DNA of 64,000 nucleotides from Sporosarcina ureae DSM 2281 (lineage in GTDB: Bacteria > Bacillota > Bacilli > Bacillales_A > Planococcaceae), in contig NZ_AUDQ01000002.1 in the NCBI RefSeq assembly GCF_000425545.1, forward strand, positions 124,001 to 188,000. Reading direction: 5' to 3'. The notes under the pieces were generated by a model, which worked only from the letters and a program-made list of their open reading frames with translations, had not been told where the DNA came from and searched no databases. Shown here piece by piece: positions 18,138 through 26,851 of this stretch. The position numbers and the translations under genes are program-made. Position 1 is the stretch's first letter; every line of letters starts with the position of its first letter.

Positions 18138-21086
18138 TTATTCTTTTGCTGCAGGAGTCGCATCCGGCTTTGGCTCCGGTGTAACTTCTGGCTTTGTTTC
18201 TGGTTTTGGTTCTGGTGTAGCTTCCGGTTTAGTTTCCGGCTTTGATTCAGATTCTGTATCTGGCTTTGCATCGGGCTTCGTTTCTGGAGTTGTCGTTCCT
18301 GGTTTTGTTCCAGAATTCGTATCTGGTTTCGGCTCTGCTTTTGGTGCAGCAGTGGTTACCGTGTTCGAAGGCCCTGATAGTAGGCCAGTAATATCCACTG
18401 CACGCACGTAATATGAACCATATCCGACTTTATACGATCTGGAAGCTCCGTCACGAACTGTACCGATTCTGGCACCGTTTTGATAAATGTAATAACCGAT
18501 TACATCATTTGAAGAGGAGCCAGTCCATGTAAGAACTGAACCATTTTGTCCTGCTGATACGGCTGCAGGTGGCACATTATCTGCAGGGAAGGTTGATCCT
18601 GCGACACTGTTTGAATAAGCACCACGACCTGCAAGTAGTTTGGAAGCATCTCCGCCCAAACGTCCGAGCATGCGCTTGCCATATTCAGTAGTTACGCCAA
18701 TTCCTCCTGATGTGACAAATTCACGTGGAGTAGAAGCTAACGCCTGATAGAGTTTACCATTCACTCGAACGGCCGAAGATGAAACAATACTGTCATCCAC
18801 TTTTGTCGGTACCATCTTTTTCGAATTAAACAAATCCGATCGGACGAGTCCGGCTGCTGAACAAGCTTTGGAAGGAGCAAGTCCCGATATGCCACAGAAT
18901 GAACGTGTAACGACTCCGTTAGGGCGCTTAAAGGTATCTCTAGCTTTAATCGTTTCTGGTATCACGGTATTAGCTGTATTCATCAATTGTCCGTACAATC
19001 TTGCTGTCCGTTCTGATGGATGCATTTGACCACTGTTGTAGCCGTGATATAGCGGTGTATTTTGATTTTTATAGCCCATCCAAACACCAAGCGATACATT
19101 TGGATTATAGCCAACAAGCCAAGCGTCACCGTACTTTTGAGATGTTCCCGTCTTAGCAGCTAAATCCGGACGGAAATTCATCAAGCCAGGCAGTCTTGCA
19201 GCTGTCCCGTTCCCTTTTAATACATCACGCATCATGTCGGTGATGATATAAGAAGTTTCCGGGCTGAACACTTCCACTGGTTCAGCTTTGTGTTCAAATA
19301 CTACTTTACCTTTCATGTCTTCAATTCGTTCGATCATGTACGACTCGATGAATTGACCGCCGTTGGCAAACGTAGCAAATGCATTCGTATTTTCTTCAAC
19401 TGTTACTCCGTGTTTCGTTCCGCCAAGTGATGCGGCAGGGATTTGAGCATCATCATCGGTAACTTTTGAAAAATTCATTTTTTTCAGGAATTCTATTGGC
19501 TTTCGGTCAAAGATTTGGTTATATAGTCGACCAGTTGACAAGTTTTGTGAACGAGCCAAAGACTCTCTGGCAGACAGTACACCAAGCTCGCGGTCGAAAT
19601 AGTTACCAGGTTTCCAGCCTGCCCAGTTGAACTTCACATCGACGAGCGGGCTTCCAGCACCAATCACGCCATATTCAATAGCAGGCGCGTAAACTAGTAA
19701 GGGTTTAATGGAAGATCCACTTTGTCGGAAAGCTTGTGAAGAGTGATTTAATGCTTCGAGTTCGTAATCACGTCCACCCACGAATGAAAGGACTTTCCCT
19801 GTATGATTCTCGATCATTGTTGCACCGACTTGAACAGGATTTTCCTTCGTAATTGTTTTGCCTGATTCTTCATCTACAGTTTCAGAAGTATACGTATATC
19901 CGTAGTACTGGAAGCTGTCAGCCACTTCATTCATTTTGTCGTACAGCTCTTTGTTGATCGTAGAGAAGATACGATAGCCGTCTGTTCGCATGGAACGGTC
20001 TGCCATGATTTCGTATTTTTCCTTGATCTTGGAATCACCTTCAAAACGGTCCGCGTCTATGCCATCTTTTTCAGCTAATACTTTAGCTAAAATTTCGATT
20101 GTGCGATTTTGGATTTCCTGTGTGACATACGGATAACGTTCCGTTGCACGGCGTGAAGGTTGTCTAAAGTCTTTCGTTACATCGTAAGCTTTTGCTTCCT
20201 TCCATTCTGCATCCGTAATATAACCTGCATCACGCATCCTGAACAATACCGTTTTCATTCGGTTGACACCATGCATAAGTTTTTCCCGTTCTTTAATACC
20301 TTGGTTTTTACTGTAGAATGGCGTGTATGTATAAGGAGCTTGTGGAATACCCGCAATATACGCAGCTTGCGGTAAGCTTAACTCAGCGGCTTTAATGCCA
20401 AAGATTCCACGTGCGGCTGTTTCAATGCCGGCAATATTTTGTCCCGAAACATCACGACCATAAGGAATGATGTTCAAGTACGCTTCTAGTATTTCGTCCT
20501 TCGTCATGAAGTGTTCTAAGCGCATAGCCAACAAGATTTCTTTAGCTTTACGTTCATATGAAACTTCATTCGTCAAAATTTGGTTTTTCACTAATTGCTG
20601 AGTGAGTGTCGATCCGCCTGTTTGACTGTCTGAGTTCGTAACGTCTTGAAATACGCCGCGGAATATCGCTTTAGGCACGATACCTTTGTGTTCTTCAAAG
20701 TACTCATCTTCAGTAGCCAGAACAGCGTCCAATGCATACTGTGAAACTTTATCTAGCGTAATTTGTCGGCGCTCGATGTCCGAGTTAATCTTGCCTAGAT
20801 AAACACTGTCTGCAAAGTACATTTCAGATGTTTCTTCATAATTAAACACTTGATCCCGAAGTTCTTCTTTAGTACGTAACGGTTCTTTCGCAACGAGAGA
20901 AGCGAAATATCCTGCACCAACTGAACTTGCAAATACGGCCCCAATGACGGCGAAGATAATGAGTAAAATAAACAAGTTCCAAAGTACGCCGGTTCCGATG
21001 CGAAGTTTTTTGGCCCAAGGCTCTTTTTTCGCTTGTTCAAACTTATCTTCAAGTTGCTTAATTCTATTATTCTTTTCGTTATTCAA
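18138..21086 (-). CDS. class A penicillin-binding protein (PBP1A type)
   Basis: About 982 residues; a bifunctional peptidoglycan synthase. A cytoplasmic basic N-terminus and one membrane helix (~34-57) are followed by a GT51 glycosyltransferase (ATEDEYFEEHKGI with catalytic Glu, GGSTLTQQLVKN), then a transpeptidase with SxxK in GSSIKP (about residue 457), SQN, and KTGTS (about 645). The C-terminus adds a fibronectin-III-like domain (~842-912) and a long K-P-E/D-rich repeat tail, probably wall-spanning. Start is TTG at 21086 behind GGGGGGAG; an ATG at 21116 merely reads through that ribosome site. It stands where acsA is found in B. subtilis. Confidence 0.9.
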   Translation of the reverse strand: MNNEKNNRIKQLEDKFEQAKKEPWAKKLRIGTGVLWNLFILLIIFAVIGAVFASSVGAGYFASLVAKEPLRTKEELRDQVFNYEETSEMYFADSVYLGKINSDIERRQITLDKVSQYALDAVLATEDEYFEEHKGIVPKAIFRGVFQDVTNSDSQTGGSTLTQQLVKNQILTNEVSYERKAKEILLAMRLEHFMTKDEILEAYLNIIPYGRDVSGQNIAGIETAARGIFGIKAAELSLPQAAYIAGIPQAPYTYTPFYSKNQGIKEREKLMHGVNRMKTVLFRMRDAGYITDAEWKEAKAYDVTKDFRQPSRRATERYPYVTQEIQNRTIEILAKVLAEKDGIDADRFEGDSKIKEKYEIMADRSMRTDGYRIFSTINKELYDKMNEVADSFQYYGYTYTSETVDEESGKTITKENPVQVGATMIENHTGKVLSFVGGRDYELEALNHSSQAFRQSGSSIKPLLVYAPAIEYGVIGAGSPLVDVKFNWAGWKPGNYFDRELGVLSARESLARSQNLSTGRLYNQIFDRKPIEFLKKMNFSKVTDDDAQIPAASLGGTKHGVTVEENTNAFATFANGGQFIESYMIERIEDMKGKVVFEHKAEPVEVFSPETSYIITDMMRDVLKGNGTAARLPGLMNFRPDLAAKTGTSQKYGDAWLVGYNPNVSLGVWMGYKNQNTPLYHGYNSGQMHPSERTARLYGQLMNTANTVIPETIKARDTFKRPNGVVTRSFCGISGLAPSKACSAAGLVRSDLFNSKKMVPTKVDDSIVSSSAVRVNGKLYQALASTPREFVTSGGIGVTTEYGKRMLGRLGGDASKLLAGRGAYSNSVAGSTFPADNVPPAAVSAGQNGSVLTWTGSSSNDVIGYYIYQNGARIGTVRDGASRSYKVGYGSYYVRAVDITGLLSGPSNTVTTAAPKAEPKPDTNSGTKPGTTTPETKPDAKPDTESESKPETKPEATPEPKPETKPEVTPEPKPDATPAAKE

Positions 21087-21152
21087 AGTTTTTCTCCCCC
21101 CAAAAATCTTTCTCATTATATCACAGATTCAAGAAGAAATATGCAATAATTG

Positions 21153-21180
21153 TTGACTTTCATTGGAAGTTGGGTAAAAT
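21153..21180 (+). promoter_or_regulatory. sigma-A promoter for tyrS
   Basis: TTGACT, 16 bp, TAAAAT lies immediately upstream of the T-box leader. Confidence 0.7.
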
Positions 21181-21189
21181 TGAACTCAT

Positions 21190-21432
21190 ACGAAATTACA
21201 TGTCGAAAAAACCGAAGTAGTGATAGTGAGTTCCGTTCTAGAGAGACAGCGGTTGGTGAAAGCTGTTCGGTGCACTATACATGAATTACAGTTTTGGAGT
21301 GTACGTTTTGCGCAACGTTATTAGCGCCTCAAAGCCGGAGAGTATTCACTCTCAAGCCGGGTGGTACCGCGTTATAAATTACTCAACTAACGTCCCTGCA
21401 TGATCAATTACTGATCGTGTGGGGACTTTTTA
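21190..21432 (+). ncRNA. T-box riboswitch of tyrS
   Basis: The invariant T-box GGGTGGTACCGCG is at 21359-21371, followed by a terminator (GTCCC...GGGAC with an inner TGATCA stem, then five T; 21392-21431). The 5' part is a long stem I region; a tyrosine TAC codon at 21278-21280 lies on its 3' side where the specifier is expected. Uncharged tRNA-Tyr would pair with the T-box and favour the antiterminator, raising tyrS expression when tyrosine is short. The specifier position is an inference from spacing. Confidence 0.92.
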
Positions 21433-21454
21433 TGTTGAAAATAGGAGGAAATAG

Positions 21455-22723
<1,269 letters not shown>

Positions 22724-22738
22724 CTAGGAGATCATGAA

Positions 22739-23083
22739 TTGAAAAAAGAGTATATGATGTACGCCATGACATTAGGTTTAATAGGCGACGCGATTAATAA
22801 AATGATCGATGCGGTGGAAGTGAAAAGCCCAGAAGGTGTTAAACGCGCCGCAAAGCTATTTTCTAGTGTAGCGACCACCATGAAAGAAGAAACACCTCCT
22901 GACATTTTCGCGATTGAGCATCAGGAATTGGTCGAAGCTTTTACACTGTGGAACGTAGCGAACAAGCAAGCGACCGCCATGCGTTCTGAAAATATCGTTG
23001 AAGCTGCATCAGCCGCTTTAAATAAGCATGAAGGTTTTTTGGTCAGTATTATGGACCGAATTTATGAGAAGTTACGCAATTAA
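22739..23083 (+). CDS. small protein of unknown function downstream of tyrS
   Basis: A 114-residue, mostly helical soluble protein with no motif I recognise. It starts with TTG (ribosome site AGGAG, 8-nt spacing) only 15 bp after tyrS, so it is probably co-transcribed with it. No membrane segment or signal. A short terminator hairpin follows. It is the first gene of the region that departs from the B. subtilis order. Confidence 0.6.
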   Translation: MKKEYMMYAMTLGLIGDAINKMIDAVEVKSPEGVKRAAKLFSSVATTMKEETPPDIFAIEHQELVEAFTLWNVANKQATAMRSENIVEAASAALNKHEGFLVSIMDRIYEKLRN

Positions 23084-23091
23084 TATTGGGT

Positions 23092-23122
23092 GAAAAGGCA
23101 TCTCTTCGGAGGTGTCTTTTTT
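23092..23122 (+). terminator. terminator after the tyrS transcript
   Basis: AAGGCATCTC and GAGGTGTCTTTTTT form a stem around TTCG, followed by a T run. Confidence 0.75.
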
Positions 23123-23243
23123 GCGTTAGAAATAAAAACTATTATGGATAGCAGGAATCATAAAAAGTGCCTATGCAAAACAGTCATATTCGCTTGAACG
23201 AACGGAGAAGTTTGATACATAAGCACTGTAAAATAATACGTTT

Positions 23244-23534
23244 TTATTTAGTTAACAACTTTTTGATTATGCGAATATCTGTGTCGTGGTCGTTTAGTAA
23301 GCGCTGAGTCTTACGCATATCATCTGATTTTACTTTGTTGAATAAAATCTGTTCAGAGAACGTATCGATTTTCTGGCTATTGGCAACAGACCTTACAACT
23401 TGTTCGGAAATAGCTTGCTTCATAGATATTTGTTCTTCTTTGATTATGGAAATATCGGTCTTAAGAGAAGAAATATCTTGCTCCATATTGCTTACTTTGT
23501 CTACCAAGAGTTCAAGAAGTTCACGATCTTTCAT
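23244..23534 (-). CDS. small coiled-coil protein
   Basis: A 96-residue protein with heptad-like Leu/Ile spacing over nearly its whole length (LLVDKVSNMEQDISSLKTDISIIKEE) and no Cys. Similar short coiled-coil proteins are common in Bacilli and often phage-related; no function can be assigned. An AAAGGAGG site precedes ATG. It stands alone, opposite in direction to its neighbours. Confidence 0.6.
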   Translation of the reverse strand: MKDRELLELLVDKVSNMEQDISSLKTDISIIKEEQISMKQAISEQVVRSVANSQKIDTFSEQILFNKVKSDDMRKTQRLLNDHDTDIRIIKKLLTK

Positions 23535-23801
23535 GGAAATCCTCCTTTTGTTTTATACCTAAATTTTTACAAAAGATGCATACTTGAGATGTAATTACTT
23601 TTTATTTGTTTTTTATCATATCATGTTTCACACGCCTTGTACAGAACGTATATTCGTAATCAATAGTGTTCTAAAGAAATTGTTTGCGCAATGACAATCC
23701 TGAACGTTCAAGAAAATCTGAAAACATAGCGCTAACATCCTCAACATAAAAGGGTTTTCCTTCTCTATGTCGAATACTGTAGATAGAGGGAAGTGAGAAG
23801 T

Positions 23802-24005
23802 TTGAAAAAGTACAGAGTACATTACCACTTTGCAGGCGCTGAAAGTATTGTAAGAATCATTGAAGCGGCAGATCCAGAAGATGCTTTAGGGGTAGCTACA
23901 AACTCCCGAAGCAATGATATTGTTTTTACTGATAGCAAAGGGACGTTATATTGTTTCTTTTATAGAGACGTGAAATATGTTTCAATTGCAGAAGATAGAT
24001 CGTAA
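23802..24005 (+). CDS. small protein of unknown function
   Basis: A 67-residue alpha/beta protein beginning MKKYRVHYHFAG, with an internal AADPEDALGVA helix and a final beta-rich stretch. Start is uncertain: TTG at 23802, or GTG at 23793 that sits too close to GAGGG. It is followed by a hairpin (GAGCGTCC with GGACGTTC, then T) at 24052-24073 that can serve as its terminator. Confidence 0.5.
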   Translation: MKKYRVHYHFAGAESIVRIIEAADPEDALGVATNSRSNDIVFTDSKGTLYCFFYRDVKYVSIAEDRS

Positions 24006-24051
24006 ACAGCAGAAATATTATTTTTTGCTAAATAATAATTCGGAGCGTCCT

Positions 24052-24075
24052 TTAGAGGGACGTTCTTTTTATTTG
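24052..24075 (+). terminator. terminator after the 67-residue gene
   Basis: GAGCGTCC pairs with GGGACGTTC, then TTTTTA. Confidence 0.7.
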
Positions 24076-24199
24076 TTCTATTAACGCCTCACAAAGAAGG
24101 ATTGCCTCTTCACGTTACATAATAAAAAATACATGTAAATATAGTTTTTTGGCACGTTTCAAAATGGTACAACGGACGTATCATCTAGAACCGAAGGAG

Positions 24200-24239
24200 C
24201 GTACCAATGTGAAACGACACACCGTATCATATTGGTACG
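24200..24239. repeat. inverted repeat around a tiny ORF start
   Basis: CGTACCAAT (24200-24208) pairs with ATTGGTACG (24231-24239), nine of nine bases. It lies just after an AAGGAG ribosome site and spans most of a 12-codon ORF. The rest of 24076-24487 has no gene that I can support. Confidence 0.6.
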
Positions 24240-24247
24240 GCCTATAA
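24209..24247 (+). CDS. possible 12-residue leader peptide
   Basis: GTG with AAGGAG nine bases upstream opens a 12-codon frame encoding MKRHTVSYWYGL, then TAA. The inverted repeat at 24200-24239 covers it. It could be a regulatory leader or an accident; the next gene starts 240 bp further on and no clear promoter was found. Confidence 0.25.
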   Translation: MKRHTVSYWYGL

Positions 24248-24260
24248 CCAAAGAACTTAA

Positions 24261-24300
24261 GAATTAAAGAATTAAAGAATTAAAGAATTAAAGAATTAAA
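24261..24300. repeat. GAATTAAA tandem repeat
   Basis: Five exact head-to-tail copies of the 8-mer GAATTAAA, flanked by degenerate copies on both sides. Intergenic simple repeat, prone to copy-number change. A small GTCGAGA/TCTCGAC hairpin follows at 24314-24331. Confidence 0.95.
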
Positions 24301-24487
24301 GAATAAAGATATTGTCGAGAAGCATCTCGACGTCTAATATTTCGTAGTTCATTTTTTACCGAGAAAAAATTTGCACACCTAGTATCCTTTTTGCTTCTCA
24401 GCTCTATATAGTGTGCAAAGCTAACCTGGTGGTATTTTGTAACTTGAAGCCAAAAACTACGTCTACGTTCAAAAGGAGTGGAGAATT

Positions 24488-25159
24488 ATGAGAAAACGAA
24501 TGCTGCTACTTTCTGTTTTTTTATTACTAACAGCTTGCTCTTTCAATCCATCTTCGCAGAACACGATTATTGACTGGGTAGATTTTGTGAAATGGAATGA
24601 TACGACGTATGGAGCGAAATATGAAATGAATGAGCTTGAAAAAGATTGGGAAACTGCTGGAGAAGTAGGAGAAGTGCAGTATATGTTGGATGGTCACGCG
24701 GATGCCTATCATCAGTCTAAAAATGGAGATGCTACTTACTTGTCAAAAGGGACGAAATTATTCGCAATGAAGGGGTATGATCCGGCATTTCGGATTATAG
24801 CGGACGGTAAAGTATACGAAGTAACTGAATCGGATACTGCTGAGACGGTTGGGGATTTTTTAGATATTAAAGGGAAAGTACAGCGGGTTATTTTACAAAG
24901 TGAGCAAGATTTATCGTTCATCGGGGAGTTTTCGGATGAGCATGCGGAGCGGCTGATTGCAGAATTGCTGATCATGCCGTATGAACCAGATAAGCGTGCG
25001 ACGGAAGGCGAGCGAGTGTTTTTCGGAATTGAGTTAGTAGATGGGACTATGACGCGATCGCTTTATTGGCCTGAAACTGGTTATGTTAATTATGGTGGTA
25101 TGGCTTCGGAGGAGATGAAAGAGATTTTTGAGGCTGAGATGGGGGAGTATGGTTACTAA
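24488..25159 (+). CDS. lipoprotein of unknown function
   Basis: A 223-residue protein with a type II signal peptide: MRKR start, hydrophobic core, lipobox LTAC with Cys at about residue 17. The mature part is acidic, soluble and without motifs I know. An AAGGAG site lies before the ATG. Alone between two long non-coding stretches in the accessory region. Confidence 0.7.
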   Translation: MRKRMLLLSVFLLLTACSFNPSSQNTIIDWVDFVKWNDTTYGAKYEMNELEKDWETAGEVGEVQYMLDGHADAYHQSKNGDATYLSKGTKLFAMKGYDPAFRIIADGKVYEVTESDTAETVGDFLDIKGKVQRVILQSEQDLSFIGEFSDEHAERLIAELLIMPYEPDKRATEGERVFFGIELVDGTMTRSLYWPETGYVNYGGMASEEMKEIFEAEMGEYGY

Positions 25160-25911
25160 TAAAATGACTTTAATAAATAAAAAAATGTGTGAAACAATCA
25201 TATTTGTTTAAACAAACCATGAAAGTTTGGAACAGGTACTCTATATAAATGGATCACACCTTGGTCAAAGGATGACATTACTGAAAAGTTCGTTAAGCTA
25301 TTATTGCATATACCACGCCAAGAGAAGCACCTACAAAGTAAGATGTATTTTCATGAGAAAAGAGCCACCAAAGGCTCTAGTGATATTCTTTAGATTTCCT
25401 TAGATCTCTATAGAGACTCTACAAAGTGAAGTACAATATCGTTAAAAGAACACTCGATATCTCCAATGGTTTATACAATTATGTTTGCATCGCTGTCGTA
25501 CCTCTTATTAAAAATCGGTTTTACATTGTTATTCTAGATCAAAGCTTTTGCGAGTTCAATTGCCAAAATTTTATTTTCTTCCAAAACAAAACACCTCCTA
25601 GATGATTATATTTGGGTGAATAAGAGAATATGAAAAACACTACATTTGGTGGAAGGTATGACAGAAGTAGATAAGGAACTTGCGTCGTAAAATTACTTGT
25701 GTAATAAACATTCATGTATGTTTAGACAAATACGAGAGTTTTGCACAAGGGTATCTATTAATAAATCGGAACTTAAATTCTATGTTAAATTTGATTGGTT
25801 AAGTTCATGTAGCACAATGAGAATTATTATGTATTTCAACATTAATGAAAGTACCAGGCTCTAAAACGACTTAATGTGTCGGGACCGGGTACTTTAAATT
25901 TAATATAGTAC
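25160..25911. other. long non-coding stretch with remnants of small genes
   Basis: No intact gene is visible. It contains a GAGCC/GGCTC hairpin at about 25364-25380, a 56-codon open stretch without start (about 25222-25393), and a minus-strand small ORF with an internal stop (25471-25584). AT-rich and probably decayed. Confidence 0.5.
25471..25584 (-). pseudogene. possible broken small gene
   Basis: A strong TAGGAGGTG site seven bases before a TTG opens MEENKILAIELAKALI, then TAG (25534-25536). The same frame continues 20 more codons (NNNVKPIF...) to TAA at 25471. The good ribosome site with a premature stop suggests a decayed small gene; it may equally be a genuine 16-residue peptide. Confidence 0.3.
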
Positions 25912-25925
25912 TGAAAACGTTTTCA
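25912..25925. promoter_or_regulatory. cre site upstream of the opine cassette
   Basis: TGAAAACGTTTTCA is a perfect 14-bp palindrome that fits the CcpA cre consensus TGWAARCGYTWNCW at every position. It ends nine bases before the -35 element of the gntR promoter, so CcpA bound here could repress or activate. Confidence 0.75.
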
Positions 25926-25933
25926 TAATTATC

Positions 25934-25962
25934 TTTACAACTTTCTACCCAATTGATATAAT
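25934..25962 (+). promoter_or_regulatory. sigma-A promoter of the gntR gene
   Basis: TTTACA, 17 bp, TATAAT. A copy of TTATAACATTATA (25971-25983) lies at the expected transcription start. Confidence 0.75.
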
Positions 25963-25970
25963 CTGAATAG

Positions 25971-25983
25971 TTATAACATTATA
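25971..25983. promoter_or_regulatory. probable GntR operator half, gntR promoter
   Basis: TTATAACATTATA is identical to the 3' part of the 20-bp palindrome at 26768-26787 in front of the transporter gene. Its location at the start point suggests autoregulation. Confidence 0.55.
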
Positions 25984-26007
25984 TTCTATTGGAAAGGAAT
26001 GTCTTGC

Positions 26008-26730
26008 TTGAAAATTGATAAATCCACTGCGATTCCACTATACTCGCAGGTTGAAAGTAAGTTAGAAGATAATATTATATCTGGCGTTTGGGATGTTGGC
26101 TATCAACTACCGACTGAAACGGAATTAGCTAGATTGTTGGATGTTAGTAATATTACTATTAAACGAGCGATTATGAACCTCGTCGATAAAGGGATGCTTG
26201 TTCGCCAGCGGGGGCGTGGAACATTTGTGACAGGAGAGCAGACGGAAAAGAATATTCATAAGTCTGAGTTTATTAGGATGGATGAACAAGTAAGTAACAG
26301 CCACGATTTACTTAGTAAGGAGTATCATAAACTAAATCCGAGTATTGCTAAAAAGTTAGAAATGACAGTAGATACTGAGTTTGTTTATTTAGAGCGTGTC
26401 GGATATGAGGACGGAGAAAAGGTATCATTAGAGTATACGTACATTCCTCAAAAAGTATGGCCAGAAGAAGAGCTGATCGTAGATGAAAATGTTTTTATTT
26501 ATGATGTGTTAAAAAAAGTCTGTGGTATAACTTTAAAACGATCAAAGAACTACTTTTCCGGTGCGGTTGCGAACGAAAAAGAAGTTGAGTTGTTAGGGGT
26601 ACGCCAAAATACACCTCTTTTTGTATGGGAACGCATTACGTTTTCTCATACAGATGAAGCAGTCGAATATTCAAAGTTTGTCATGAAGCAAGATAAAGAT
26701 AAGTATTATTTGGAATTGGACTTAACATGA
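26008..26730 (+). CDS. GntR/HutC-family transcriptional regulator
   Basis: About 240 residues: an N-terminal winged helix (PLYSQVESKLEDNI, LPTETELARLLDVSNITIKRAIMNLVDKGMLVRQRGRGTFV) and a C-terminal UTRA ligand domain (FVYLERVGYEDGE, VSLEYTYIP, PLFVWERITF). HutC-type regulators usually bind a small metabolite and release DNA. TTG at 26008 has a well-spaced AGGA; ATG at 25999 lies too close to it. It precedes the YfcC carrier and opine dehydrogenase genes on the same strand and probably controls them and itself through TTATAACATTATA sites. Confidence 0.88.
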   Translation: MKIDKSTAIPLYSQVESKLEDNIISGVWDVGYQLPTETELARLLDVSNITIKRAIMNLVDKGMLVRQRGRGTFVTGEQTEKNIHKSEFIRMDEQVSNSHDLLSKEYHKLNPSIAKKLEMTVDTEFVYLERVGYEDGEKVSLEYTYIPQKVWPEEELIVDENVFIYDVLKKVCGITLKRSKNYFSGAVANEKEVELLGVRQNTPLFVWERITFSHTDEAVEYSKFVMKQDKDKYYLELDLT

Positions 26731-26737
26731 ATGATAG

Positions 26738-26758
26738 AAACTATGCTTAGCATAGTTT
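26738..26758 (+). terminator. terminator after the gntR gene
   Basis: AAACTATGC pairs with GCATAGTTT around TTA, followed by TTC. Short but perfect stem. Confidence 0.6.
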
Positions 26759-26767
26759 TCTGCAGTA

Positions 26768-26787
26768 TATAATGTTATAACATTATA
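26768..26787. promoter_or_regulatory. 20-bp palindromic operator before the YfcC gene
   Basis: TATAATGTTATAACATTATA is a perfect 20-bp palindrome; its 5' half itself contains TATAAT, so regulator binding could mask the -10. GntR-family operators are palindromes of this kind. The match to the gntR promoter copy is 13 of 13 in the shared half. Confidence 0.7.
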
Positions 26788-26851
26788 CTTTTATAAATAA
26801 CTATATCGTTTAACTAACAAATAAATTAACAACATAAAGGATGTGGAGAAT

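Noticed and set aside
24261..24300. CRISPR-like array
   Set aside because: The 8-bp units are contiguous with no spacers and there are no cas genes.
25222..25393. 56-codon open stretch reading KFGTGTLYKWITPW onward
   Set aside because: No start codon or ribosome site and no family recognised; noted only as possible decayed coding DNA.
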